This document shows positions 18,131-26,775 of a DNA stretch of 64,000 bases, piece by piece. Positions within the stretch are counted from its first letter, which is position 1. Each line of letters starts with the position of its first letter. Under the pieces are notes generated by a model. That model did no database searches. It was not told the origin of the DNA and saw nothing but the letters and a program-made list of their open reading frames with translations. Both the position numbers and the translations under genes were made by a program. The stretch is from JAOUEA01 sp963762075 (GTDB lineage: Bacteria > Actinomycetota > UBA4738 > HRBIN12), in NCBI GenBank assembly GCA_963762075.1, contig CAVXJC010000004.1, positions 62,001 through 126,000 on the forward strand. Direction: 5' to 3'.

Positions 18131-18920
18131 GTGGATCGCATCCCGATAGGCGAGAAGCCGACGACGCCTGACAACGTCGTGCGCCTGACCAGGCCCGATG
18201 CGTCAGCAGACTCGGACGAGGACATGAGCTACGAGGAAGCGATCGCCGCCGATGCCGCGGACGCGGGTGAGGAATCTCCGCCGACCGAGCGGCCTCCTGG
18301 GTCACAGGCCGTCGAGCTCGTGGAGCAAGTAGTGCGGGTGGGCAGCCGGCATCGCCGTCGCCGGCGCCTCGGCGCTCGCCGAAGCCATCCGCGCGACGCT
18401 TCCCAGCGAAAGCGAGCTGAGCGCCCAGACCGACCCGGCTGCCAGGCTCGCCGGCGCGGCGCTCGGCGCCGCTGTGACCTCGGCGGAAGCCGCCGCCGCC
18501 GCCTCGAAGCAATTGGCCGACACGATCGGGCCGGCGTTGACCTGGCTCGCCGAACCACGCGTGGCCAAAGACGCGAGCGAGCTCGCGGCCGGCGCTGCGC
18601 GCGTGCTCGACGGCCGATGGAAGGCATCTCAGGCCGAGATGATGGATGCGGCCACGACGTTCCTCGGCGCCTTGTTGCCTGCGACGATGAAAGGCGTCGG
18701 CGGCCGGATCGACCTCACGGAACTGCTTCGGAGCCACCTCGACGTGAACGCGATCGTCGCCGACGTCGACATCGATCGCATCGTCGATCGTCTCGACGTC
18801 GATTCCATCGTGAGCCGCATCGACCTCGACGGCCTCGCGGAGCGGATCGCTCGCAAGGTCATCGCGGAGGATCGATCGTCCGGGCAGGTCCGCGACCCGC
18901 GAGGTCGAGCCGACCCCTAG
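18131..18920 (+). CDS. Unknown protein with D(V/I/L)D repeats, frameshifted
   Basis: About 262 residues from GTG 18131. Frame one gives VDRIPIGEKPTTPDNVVRLT and an acidic stretch to AVELVEQVVR. One extra G in the run at 18336-18338 moves to a second frame with an alanine-rich hydrophobic part (WAAGIAVAGASALAEAIRA). Near the C-terminus short repeats occur: DVNAIVADVDIDRIV, DRLDVDSIVSRIDLD and GLAERIA, a spaced Asp-Leu/Val-Asp pattern also known from some actinobacterial RDD-type membrane proteins. No function assigned. It is divergent from the FDH catalytic gene and overlaps the fdhD stop by 4 nt. Confidence 0.6.
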
Positions 18921-19756
18921 CTTCGGACGCGTCGCGCGTGCGTGTAGACGTTGCAACGTCCTTCGCGAACGAACCCGGCGATCGTCATGTTGAACCGCTC
19001 CCCCGCCTCGACAGCGAGCGACGACGGCGCGCTCACGGCGCTCACGATCGCGATGCCCGCCACCGCGGCCTTCTGCACGATCTCGAAGCTCGCACGTCCG
19101 CTCACCTGCAGCACGTGGTCCCGGAGCGGCACGGCACCGGCCAGCACCTGCTCGCCGATCACCTTGTCGACGGCGTTGTGCCGACCGACGTCCTCGCGCA
19201 GAGCGACGAGCTCGCCCACGGTCGTGAACAGCCCGGCGGCGTGCAGACCGCCGGTGCGGTCGAACACTCGCTGCTTCGACCGTAGGCGTTCCGGCAGCGA
19301 CAGGAGCACGTCGGCTCGCACGTCCGTGCCGTCGGGAACCGGTGCGCATCGCACCTCGACGTCGTCGAGCGCCGCCTTGCCGCAGATGCCGCACGACGAG
19401 GTCGCGAAGAAGTTCCGATGCAGCGAGTCGTGGTCGAACGGTCGCTCGAGCGTCACGGTCACCACGTTGTAACGCTGTTCCTGGTCGCCGAGATCGTCGC
19501 AGTAGGCGACCCGTCGCACGTCGCCCGGAGCGATCAGCCCTTCGGTGAACAGGAACCCCACGGCCAGCTCGTAGTCGGCGCCCGGTGTGCGCATCGTGAC
19601 GGCGACGGCGCGCGCCTCCTGACCGGGACCACCGACCCTGATCTCCATGGGCTCCTCGGTCGCGAGGGTGTCAGGGCGCTCAGACCGGACCCCGTCGTTG
19701 ATCGCCGTCACGTGGACGTCGGTCACGGTGCGCCTGAGCCTGTCGGACGTCGCCAT
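18917..19756 (-). CDS. fdhD: Formate dehydrogenase accessory sulfurtransferase FdhD
   Basis: 279 residues from ATG 19756. FdhD carries sulfur from IscS to the Mo-bis-MGD cofactor of formate dehydrogenase. The conserved pair is in SSCGICGKAA, with ELAVGFLFTEGLI, EDVGRHNAVDKVIG and VSGRASFEIVQKA. It lies on the same strand as the FDH genes but is separated from them by the oppositely oriented repeat protein, so it probably has its own promoter; GATACT 6 nt before ATG may be a leaderless -10. Confidence 0.95.
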   Translation of the reverse strand: MATSDRLRRTVTDVHVTAINDGVRSERPDTLATEEPMEIRVGGPGQEARAVAVTMRTPGADYELAVGFLFTEGLIAPGDVRRVAYCDDLGDQEQRYNVVTVTLERPFDHDSLHRNFFATSSCGICGKAALDDVEVRCAPVPDGTDVRADVLLSLPERLRSKQRVFDRTGGLHAAGLFTTVGELVALREDVGRHNAVDKVIGEQVLAGAVPLRDHVLQVSGRASFEIVQKAAVAGIAIVSAVSAPSSLAVEAGERFNMTIAGFVREGRCNVYTHARRVRS

Positions 19757-19919
19757 CTCCCCAGTATCGGCGCGCTGCCTCCGAAGGTCACGCGGCACGG
19801 TTGGCGACCTAGTCCATTCCGTCGCGCGGCGCGCAACCTCGGGTTTGAATACATGCGGCTGCGGGTCGTATCGTCCGGGGCGCCTGCACGCTCCCCACCA
19901 GAAGGGACCCGCCGACACC

Positions 19920-21590
19920 ATGAAGTCCGGACTCGAGATCGCACAGGAAGCAGAGCTCCGCCCGATCGCCGACATCGCCGCCGCCGCGGGCATCGAGCCC
20001 GGAGAGCTCGAGCAGTACGGCCGGTCAAGGGCGAAGGTCGACCTGTCCATTCTCGACCGGCTCGCCGACCAGCCCGACGGCAAGCTCGTGATCACCACGG
20101 CGATCACGCCCACGAAGGCCGGCGAGGGCAAGACCACGACGAGCGTGTCGCTCACCCAGGGGCTCGGCGCGATCGGCAAGAAGGTGATGCTCTGCCTTCG
20201 TGAGCCGTCGATGGGCCCCGTCTGGGGCATCAAGGGTGGCGGCAACGGTGGCGGCTACGCCCAGGTCGTGCCGATGGAAGAGTTCAACCTGCATTTCAAC
20301 GGCGACTTCCACGCGGTGAGCGCCGCCCACAACCTGCTCTCGGCCGCGCTCGACGCCTCGATCTATCACGGCAACCCGCTCGACATCGATCCGCAGTCGA
20401 TCACGTGGCCGCGAACGCTGGACATGAACGATCGCGAACTGCGGAACATCGTCGCCGGACTCGGTGGCAGGGCGCACGGGTTCCCGAGGCAAGACGGGTT
20501 CGTGATCACCGCCGCCAGCGAGGTCATGGCGGTGTTCGCGCTCGCGAGCGATCTCGCGGACCTGCGCACCCGCCTCGGACGGATCGTGGTCGCCTCGACG
20601 AAGGGCGGCGCTCCCGTCACGGCCGACGACCTGCGGGCAGGTGGCGCGATGGCCGTGATCATGAAGGACGCCATCAAGCCCAACCTCGTGCAGACGCTCG
20701 AGGGGCAGCCGGTCCTCGCGCACGCCGGGCCGTTCGGCAACATCGCGCACGCGAACAACTCGATCCTCGCGGATCGGGTCGCGCTGAAGCTCGCCGACTA
20801 CGTCGTCACCGAGGGCGGCTTCGCGAGCGATCTCGGTTTCCAGAAGTTCTGCGACATCGTCTGCCGCGCTGGTGGTTTCAGACCGAGCGCCGCCGTGCTC
20901 GTCACGACTATCAGGGCCACGAAGTCGCACGGCGGCATGGCCTTCGCCGACCTCGGCAACGAGGATCTCGACGCGCTCCGCCGCGGCATCGACAACCTCG
21001 GCGCGCACATCGCCATCGTGCGTCAGTACGGGCTGCCGTGCGTCGTGTCGATCAACAACTTCCCGAACGACACGGAGGCCGAGGTCGAGCTGATCCGTGA
21101 GCTGGCGGTGGAAGCGGGCGCGGAGACCGTCGTGGTGAACCGCGCCTTCGCCCAGGGGGGGGCGGGCGCCGTCGAACTGGCCGAGGCGGTCGTGAAGGCG
21201 TGCGATCAGCCGAACTCATTCGACTTCCTCACGCCCGACGGCGCAGGTCTCAAGGAGCAGGTCCAGGCGATCGCCATCCGCCTGTACGGCGCCGAGGGCG
21301 TCGACTACCTGCCCCAGGCCGAGAAGGACATCGCCCGCATGGATGAGCTCGGCTTCGGTGCGGTGCCGGTGTGCATGGCGAAGACGCACCTGTCGCTCAG
21401 CCATGATCCACTCATGCTGAACCGCCCGAGCGGCTTCAGATTGCCGGTGCGCGCTGTGGTGCCGAGCGCGGGCGCAGGGTTCGTGGTCGCGCTCTGCGGC
21501 GACATGCAGCGCATGCCGGGCCTCGGCAAGACCCCGGCGTTCCACAACGTCGACATCGACGACGACGGCCGTACCGTGGGATTGTTCTGA
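19920..21590 (+). CDS. fhs: Formate-tetrahydrofolate ligase
   Basis: 556 residues, full length. It makes 10-formyl-THF from formate, THF and ATP. ATG 19920 gives MKSGLEIAQEAELRPIADIA. The ATP loop is TPTKAGEGKTT. Others are LREPSMGPVWGIKGG, GGNGGGYAQVVPME, NLHFNGDFHAV and VEAGAETVVVNRAFAQGG. It is divergent from fdhD and next to the formate dehydrogenase locus. It is the link between formate and the folate C1 pool, in either direction. An upstream in-frame extension to 19647 lacks family similarity. Confidence 0.96.
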   Translation: MKSGLEIAQEAELRPIADIAAAAGIEPGELEQYGRSRAKVDLSILDRLADQPDGKLVITTAITPTKAGEGKTTTSVSLTQGLGAIGKKVMLCLREPSMGPVWGIKGGGNGGGYAQVVPMEEFNLHFNGDFHAVSAAHNLLSAALDASIYHGNPLDIDPQSITWPRTLDMNDRELRNIVAGLGGRAHGFPRQDGFVITAASEVMAVFALASDLADLRTRLGRIVVASTKGGAPVTADDLRAGGAMAVIMKDAIKPNLVQTLEGQPVLAHAGPFGNIAHANNSILADRVALKLADYVVTEGGFASDLGFQKFCDIVCRAGGFRPSAAVLVTTIRATKSHGGMAFADLGNEDLDALRRGIDNLGAHIAIVRQYGLPCVVSINNFPNDTEAEVELIRELAVEAGAETVVVNRAFAQGGAGAVELAEAVVKACDQPNSFDFLTPDGAGLKEQVQAIAIRLYGAEGVDYLPQAEKDIARMDELGFGAVPVCMAKTHLSLSHDPLMLNRPSGFRLPVRAVVPSAGAGFVVALCGDMQRMPGLGKTPAFHNVDIDDDGRTVGLF

Positions 21591-21611
21591 GGCACGGGAG
21601 ACGATCTCTCC

Positions 21612-22397
21612 ATGACCGACCTCAGCGTCTCGCCGGGGCTTGCCACAGGTCGGGCGGCGGCGATGCTCGCGGAGCCGACGATCCTCAGACTCGCGTCGTC
21701 GATCGTGGCATCGGTGATCAGCGGGATCGTCGTCGGCGGGCTCGGCGGCAGGCTCGTGATGCGGCTCAGCGCGATCGCCGCCGACGACTCGCGGATGGGC
21801 ATGATCACCGACAACGGCAACCGCATCGGCGATATCACAGGTGGAGGCACGCTGGCGTTGATGCTGTTCGTCGGGCTCGCGATGGGGCTCGCGACGGGGC
21901 TGTTCCTCTTCGCCCTGCGCACGGTGCTCCCCGCCCGTTTCCTGCCGCTGACCGTGTCGATCGTGCTGCTCGGGCTCGGGAGCGCGACCGTGATCGACCC
22001 GGGCAATCCCGATTTCACGATCCTCGGGAACCGTGCGCTGAACGTGGTGATGTTCGTGTCGCTCTTCCCGCTGTTCGGGTTCATGGTCGTCTGGCTCGCC
22101 GAGCGATTCGAGCGATGGCTGGTTCGACCGCCGCTCGTGCGGCTGGCATCGCTGGCCCTGGTCGGTACCGCGCTCGGGACCGGTCTCGGGGGGTTGGGCA
22201 TCGCCGTCCTGGCATCGCAGAGCGGCCTGCCGGGAAGCATCGCCGTCGTCGTGGTGCCCCTGCTGGGCGCGGGCGTGGCGCTCACACGCGGTCAGGCGGC
22301 CCTCGCTCTACGCGGCGCGGCGCTCGTCCTCCTGGTGATCACGACCGGATGGGGCCTCGGCGGTTCCGCGCAGGACATGCGCACCATCGTCGGTTGA
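21612..22397 (+). CDS. Multi-pass membrane protein, unknown
   Basis: 261 residues, about six transmembrane helices: IVASVISGIVVGGLGG, TLALMLFVGLAMGLATG, PLTVSIVLLGLGSATV, VVMFVSLFPLFGFMVVW, LASLALVGTALGTGLGG and ALVLLVITTGWGLGG. The first has the loop GGRLVMRLSAIAADDSRMGM, which recurs in unnamed actinobacterial membrane proteins. No catalytic motif is seen. It starts 22 nt after fhs on the same strand and may be cotranscribed. Confidence 0.7.
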   Translation: MTDLSVSPGLATGRAAAMLAEPTILRLASSIVASVISGIVVGGLGGRLVMRLSAIAADDSRMGMITDNGNRIGDITGGGTLALMLFVGLAMGLATGLFLFALRTVLPARFLPLTVSIVLLGLGSATVIDPGNPDFTILGNRALNVVMFVSLFPLFGFMVVWLAERFERWLVRPPLVRLASLALVGTALGTGLGGLGIAVLASQSGLPGSIAVVVVPLLGAGVALTRGQAALALRGAALVLLVITTGWGLGGSAQDMRTIVG

Positions 22398-22400
22398 AGC

Positions 22401-22811
22401 TCAGGCCTGCGGAGGCATCACGCAGAACTCATTGCCTTCTGGGTCGAGCATCACGGCCCAGACGTTGCCGTCGTCCTCGGCCCAATTGCGAAGGGTGGCG
22501 CCGAGTCCCTCGAGCCTGATCACGTCGTCGTCGACGGTCTCCTCGGAGACGAAGTCGACGTGCACACGGTTCTTGCCAGACTTGGGTTCACCCACCTCGG
22601 TGAAGAACAGGACCGGCAACCCGGGCGCCTCGTCTTCGGGCGGCTCGACCATGACGCTCGGATCGTCCTCGGGATCCTCGATCCCTTTGCCGGCAAGGCG
22701 CTCGAGCTCCCGGGCGTCGTACGGAGCGACCTGCCAACCGAGGGCGGCGGCCCAGAATCGCGCCAGCGGCGCGGCATCCTCGCAGTCGAACACGATCGCG
22801 TCGATGCGCAC
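22401..22811 (-). CDS. Glyoxalase/VOC-fold protein
   Basis: 136 residues from GTG 22811 (VRIDAIVFDCEDAAPLARFW). It is a two-repeat VOC domain with the family ends GATLRNWAEDDGNVW and MLDPEGNEFCVMPPQ, similar to glyoxalase-like domain proteins of Actinomycetota. Role unknown; such proteins bind a divalent metal or act in resistance or catabolism. TAGACT ends 7 nt before the GTG, suggesting a leaderless mRNA. Confidence 0.8.
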   Translation of the reverse strand: MRIDAIVFDCEDAAPLARFWAAALGWQVAPYDARELERLAGKGIEDPEDDPSVMVEPPEDEAPGLPVLFFTEVGEPKSGKNRVHVDFVSEETVDDDVIRLEGLGATLRNWAEDDGNVWAVMLDPEGNEFCVMPPQA

Positions 22812-22824
22812 GGTTGCGAGTCTA
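22812..22824 (-). promoter_or_regulatory. Leaderless -10 box of VOC gene
   Basis: TAGACT (22824-22819, minus) lies 7 nt before GTG 22811, inside the short gap after the cyclodeaminase stop at 22822. Confidence 0.4.
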
Positions 22825-23463
22825 CGCAGTGAGTCGAAGGCCGAACGCGGTACGGCACTGTTCGAGAAGCTCCTCGGCACGCTCGCGGATGCCTGCCACC
22901 TCATCGAGCAGCGCCTGACGGCGGGTCTCGTCCTTCAGCGACGATGCGTTGATCTCGACGTTCGCGCGGGCGCCGATGACCGCGGCGACCAGCATGCCCG
23001 CTGCGGTCATGCCGTCGCTCGCCGCGTTGGGGTTGCCCAACGCCGTCGCGTCCTCCGCGAGCTCCATGAGGTCGACCGCGCGGCGCGCGATCTCGAGCGG
23101 CACCCCGGCAGCGTGCTCGAGCCCAAGCTGGATCGCCTGGGTTCGCGATGCCTTCTCCACGTCGGAATCCTTCGGCATGCGGTAGGCGGTCATGACTTCC
23201 TCGAAAGCCTCGGCGTCGCGGTCGCCCATCGCAAGGAACTCGGCGCGTGCCTCGTCGGCGCGCTCGACGAGCGCCCGCATGCGTTCCTCGAGATCTTGGA
23301 ACTCGGGCTTGCCGAGCGTGAGACGCCCGACCATCGCGATCAACGCAGCCCCGGTCGCTGCGGCGATCGCAGCGGCCGCTCCCCCGCCCGGTGTCGGGTC
23401 GCCCGAACCCATCGATTCCAGGAACCCGTCCATCGACATCGCGCCGAACCCTTCGTCACTCAT
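22822..23463 (-). CDS. fchA: Formimidoyltetrahydrofolate cyclodeaminase
   Basis: 213 residues, the FTCD C-terminal type as a separate protein. It converts 5-formimino-THF to 5,10-methenyl-THF and ammonia. Family marks are SGDPTPGGGAAAAIAAATGAAL, MVGRLTLGK, RDAEAFEEVMTAYRMP, ALGNPNAASDGMTAAG and ANVEINASSLKD. Its ATG overlaps the stop of the glutamate formiminotransferase gene by 4 nt, so the two consecutive steps of histidine-derived C1 transfer are coupled. Confidence 0.94.
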   Translation of the reverse strand: MSDEGFGAMSMDGFLESMGSGDPTPGGGAAAAIAAATGAALIAMVGRLTLGKPEFQDLEERMRALVERADEARAEFLAMGDRDAEAFEEVMTAYRMPKDSDVEKASRTQAIQLGLEHAAGVPLEIARRAVDLMELAEDATALGNPNAASDGMTAAGMLVAAVIGARANVEINASSLKDETRRQALLDEVAGIRERAEELLEQCRTAFGLRLTA

Positions 23464-24389
23464 CGTCGACCTTCCTCACTCGCTCGCGCATCACCCTCGA
23501 CGAGGCGTTCCAAGACCTGGCGGTCCTCGTCGAACCCCTTGAGCCGGAGATACCCCGGATCACCGGATCCCAACGCCGAGGCAGGCACGAGCCCCACGAT
23601 CTCGGAATCGGTCACCGCCAAGCCGTGCTCGCCGGCGAGACGCTCGATCTCGTCGAATGCCGCACGCAGTCCGGTCACCTCGTGGTCGACGAGGTTCATC
23701 GAGACGGTCACCACCCCTCCGCGCTCGGGCACCGCGAACCCGATCGCACGCACGGCGGGCAATCCGCCTCCCGACTCCCGCACCGTCTTCGCGATCTGCT
23801 TCGCGGCAGCTTCGTCCCTGCCGTCCAGATACACGTTGAAGGCGACGAGCGGCTTGCGTGCACCGATCGCCGTCGCCCCCGCGCGGCCGATCTCGCGGGG
23901 TCCGAAGTCGGGAAGCCGTTCCCCGTTCGCGACCGCCTCACGGAGTCCCTCGTACTCGCCCCTGCGCACCTCGGCGAGCGACGCCCGCTCGGGCACGAGC
24001 GCCGCGCGATCGTACAGGTACACGGGAAGCCCGAGCCCCGTCGCGATCTCCTGCGCGAACGAGCGCGCGATCTCCACGCAGTCGTCGATGGTCACATCTC
24101 GCACGGGCATGAACGGGATCACGTCGACGGCCCCCATGCGCGGATGTCCACCCTCGTGCTCGCGCATGTCGATCAACTCCGCAGCGACGGCGGCGCCGGC
24201 CAGAGCGCTCGCTCGCACAGCGTCGGCGCCGCCCAGCACGGTGGTATCGAGCCGGTTGTGATCGGGATCGGCTTCGGCGTAGACGACCCGGGCATCGGGC
24301 ACGTGCAGCGCGGCGATGATCGCATCGATCACACCCTTGCGGCGGCCCTCGCTGAAGTTCGGCACCACTCCGTACAGCTCGTCACCCAT
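23460..24389 (-). CDS. ftcD: Glutamate formimidoyltransferase
   Basis: 309 residues. It transfers the formimino group from N-formimino-L-glutamate to THF. The N-terminal domain has VPNFSEGRR, ADPDHNRLDTT and EHEGGHPRMGAVDVIPF (catalytic and folate-site His); the C-terminal domain has FGPREIGRAGATAIGARKPL and AFNVYLDGRD. It is upstream of and coupled to the cyclodeaminase. No hut genes are in the window, so the donor pathway lies elsewhere. Confidence 0.94.
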   Translation of the reverse strand: MGDELYGVVPNFSEGRRKGVIDAIIAALHVPDARVVYAEADPDHNRLDTTVLGGADAVRASALAGAAVAAELIDMREHEGGHPRMGAVDVIPFMPVRDVTIDDCVEIARSFAQEIATGLGLPVYLYDRAALVPERASLAEVRRGEYEGLREAVANGERLPDFGPREIGRAGATAIGARKPLVAFNVYLDGRDEAAAKQIAKTVRESGGGLPAVRAIGFAVPERGGVVTVSMNLVDHEVTGLRAAFDEIERLAGEHGLAVTDSEIVGLVPASALGSGDPGYLRLKGFDEDRQVLERLVEGDARASEEGRR

Positions 24390-24449
24390 AGACCGGCCAG
24401 CATAGGGCCGGGCCCGCGAGAGCGAATCCGAACGACGTCCGGATCGACG

Positions 24450-25544
24450 CTATCGCCGCGGACGCTCCCTGTTCGGGTCGAGCAACGACAGCACCTCGAC
24501 GGTCGCTGGCGAGGTGCCGCCCCCGACCGCCACTTCGACCTTCTCGCCGTCAACTGCGGCGTCGGCGTCGAGGATCGCGAGCCCGATGACGCCGAGACGA
24601 GGCGACTTCGCGGGAGACGTCACGACACCCACCTCACGCCCGTCCTTCGTGACTGACGCACCGTAGTCGGGCGTCGCGTCGCCTTCGATCTTCAACGTCT
24701 TGAACCGCTTCGGCGGGTTGGCGCCGCGCTCGGCGAGCGCGTCGGCTCCGACGCATTCCGTGTCGGTCTTGATGAACCGGTCCATCGACAGATCCCACGG
24801 CGAGATCTCGCCCGGGTTGTAGTCGACAGCGATGATGACGAGTCCGATCTCCGTGCGGGCGAGATCGATGGCGGTGAGCCCGAACGGAGTTCCGCCCGCC
24901 CCGATCAAGGCATCCCACACCCGGCGGGCATCGCCTGGTGCCACGACGATCTCGTAGCCCTTCTCACCGCTGAAGCCGGTGCGCAACACCCAGGCCTCGG
25001 CGCCGGCGACGGTCGTCTTCTCGGGCCAGAACCGGAAGTACTTCAGGTCACCTAGATCGCGATCGGTGAGTCCCTGCAGCGTCTGCGGGGAGGTGGGGCC
25101 CTGCACGGCGATCATCGCGTAGTCGTCGGTCTTGTGCTCGATCGTCGCGTCGAGCCCATCGGCGGTCTCGCGGAACCAATCCTCGAGACCGGCCGTGTTG
25201 ATCATGAAAAGGAAATGGTCATCGGCGAGCTTGTAGACGTTGCCGTCGTCCACCATCAGCCCGTCGGCGTTCACGAAGGCGCCGTAGCGAACGGAACCGC
25301 TCTGCATGCCGTCGATTCCGTTGGTGAAGCGACGCTGGATGAGGCGCGCCGCATCGGCTCCCGTGACCTCGTACTTGCAGGTCGAGTAGAGGTCCCAGAT
25401 GCCGGTCGCGGTCCGCACGGCCTCGTACTCGGCCAACGGGTCGCCGCCCTCGTGCATCGCCCACGGGTATCCGTCTTCCCAGACGACATCTGCCCCGTGC
25501 TCGACGTGCCAGTCGTGCAGCGGGGAGCGCTTGTCCTCGGTCAT
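24450..25544 (-). CDS. GcvT-like aminomethyltransferase family protein (copy 1)
   Basis: 364 residues from ATG 25544 behind GAGGAGGAAAC. The GcvT folate-binding fold is visible in EYEAVRTATGIWDLYSTCKYEV, VRYGAFVNADGLMVDD, FSGEKGYEIVVAP and LARTEIGLVIIAVDY, with a C-terminal barrel ending SPRLGVIGLAILD. It is not clearly the glycine-cleavage T protein: no gcvH or gcvP is present, and the sequence is closer to GcvT-like demethylases that move C1 from methylated amines or DMSP to THF. Its paralogue follows 50 nt upstream on the same strand. Confidence 0.82.
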   Translation of the reverse strand: MTEDKRSPLHDWHVEHGADVVWEDGYPWAMHEGGDPLAEYEAVRTATGIWDLYSTCKYEVTGADAARLIQRRFTNGIDGMQSGSVRYGAFVNADGLMVDDGNVYKLADDHFLFMINTAGLEDWFRETADGLDATIEHKTDDYAMIAVQGPTSPQTLQGLTDRDLGDLKYFRFWPEKTTVAGAEAWVLRTGFSGEKGYEIVVAPGDARRVWDALIGAGGTPFGLTAIDLARTEIGLVIIAVDYNPGEISPWDLSMDRFIKTDTECVGADALAERGANPPKRFKTLKIEGDATPDYGASVTKDGREVGVVTSPAKSPRLGVIGLAILDADAAVDGEKVEVAVGGGTSPATVEVLSLLDPNRERPRR

Positions 25545-25594
25545 GCCGTTTCCTCCTCGTTTCGTTGCATCGTGCGGTCTCGCCACGAGCGCTT

Positions 25595-26698
25595 CTAAGC
25601 CCGTGGGCGTTCCTTCTTCGGATCGAGCACGCAGAGCACATCGACGGTGCCGCGGATCGCGGCGCCGTCGGGCATCGCGACGTGAACCTCCGTACCGGAG
25701 GTGGCCGCCTCGGTTGGCAGGATGGCGAGGCCGAGTGCGCCGAGCACAGGACTCATCGCAGGACTCGTCAACACGCCGGCTCCCTCGCCATCGGTCGTCA
25801 CGGCGGCGCCGTACTCGGGGAGCTGCTCCCCTTCGAGCCGGATCGTCACGAACCGGTTGGGCGGGTCGGCCGCGACCGCCCGAAGCCGGTCTTTGCCCAT
25901 GAACTCACCTTCGCCGCCGAGCGCGACGACCCTATCGAGCCCCAGGTCGTACGGGGTCCGCTGATGCGGTTCATAGTCGTAGTCGGTCACGATCATGCCG
26001 GTCTCGACCCGGACCGGCTCGATGATGTCGACCCCATAGGGCGTGGCGCCCGCGGCCTCCACGGCTTCCCAGACCGTCGCGGCGTGCTCGGGGCGCAGGA
26101 ACAGCTCGTAGCCCAGCTCGCCCGAAAACCCCGTGCGCGAGAGCCATACGGGCGCTCCTCCCACCGTCACCGGCTCGGGGAGGAAGGTGAAGTAGCGCAG
26201 GTCGTCGACGTCGGCGCCCGCGACGATCGAGCGAACCAGGTCGCGGCTCTTCGGCCCCTGGATCTGCAGGCTCGGCAGCTCGGGCGCGATGTAGGTGATC
26301 TCGACCTCGAGACCTTTGGTCGCGTCCGCGAAGTAGTCCACGTGATCGAACCCGTTCGTGCAGACCCACAGATGATCCGCGGAATGACGGAACACGGTGC
26401 CATCGTCGACGACCAGCCCGTCCTCGTCGACGAACGCGCCGTAGCGGACCTGCCCGTCGCGCATGCCGAGCACGTCGTTCGTGTGCACGCGCTGTGCGGC
26501 CTCAAGCGCCTCGTCGCCCCGGAACTCCCACTTGTTCAGCGGCGACAGATCCCACATGCCCACACCTTCGCGAACGGCTCGGTACTCGGCGTCGATGTCC
26601 CCGTAGTTGGTGACCCAGAGCCAGCCGGCCTCCTCCATGAAGCCTGCGGCCTTGGTCGATGTGATCTCGTGGAACGCCGTCTGCCTGCTCTGAGTCAC
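25595..26698 (-). CDS. GcvT-like aminomethyltransferase family protein (copy 2)
   Basis: 367 residues (MTQSRQTAFHEITSTKAAGF), the first gene of the pair. Shared blocks with copy 1 are EYRAVREGVGMWDLSPLNKWEF, VRYGAFVDEDGLVVDD, LSRTGFSGELGYELFL, PYDLGLDRVVALGG and the same ending (LDPKKERPRA against LDPNRERPRR). The pair probably arose by duplication and may act together as a two-part demethylase. A TTGAAC/GTTCAA palindrome lies 62 nt upstream of the start. The substrate is unknown. Confidence 0.82.
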   Translation of the reverse strand: MTQSRQTAFHEITSTKAAGFMEEAGWLWVTNYGDIDAEYRAVREGVGMWDLSPLNKWEFRGDEALEAAQRVHTNDVLGMRDGQVRYGAFVDEDGLVVDDGTVFRHSADHLWVCTNGFDHVDYFADATKGLEVEITYIAPELPSLQIQGPKSRDLVRSIVAGADVDDLRYFTFLPEPVTVGGAPVWLSRTGFSGELGYELFLRPEHAATVWEAVEAAGATPYGVDIIEPVRVETGMIVTDYDYEPHQRTPYDLGLDRVVALGGEGEFMGKDRLRAVAADPPNRFVTIRLEGEQLPEYGAAVTTDGEGAGVLTSPAMSPVLGALGLAILPTEAATSGTEVHVAMPDGAAIRGTVDVLCVLDPKKERPRA

Positions 26699-26759
26699 GC
26701 GGCCTCTCTCTCGCTCGCCGATGTCCGCTCGGGCGTCTGACCCGGGTTCTACCAGAGGA

Positions 26760-26775
26760 TTGAACGGTTGTTCAA
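26760..26775. promoter_or_regulatory. Palindromic operator candidate upstream of the GcvT-like pair
   Basis: TTGAAC-GGTT-GTTCAA is a perfect 6-bp inverted repeat with a 4-nt centre, the size of many TetR/GntR-type operators. It sits 62-77 nt before the start of the GcvT-like copy 2 and overlaps the stop of the 5-formyl-THF cyclo-ligase gene. No regulator gene is adjacent. Confidence 0.45.

Noticed and set aside
17772..19394. Separate 540-residue minus-strand gene ending at the TGA at 17772
   Set aside because: The upstream part is antisense to the repeat protein and fdhD gene; only the part from 18020 is FDH, and it continues past the TGA as a selenoprotein.
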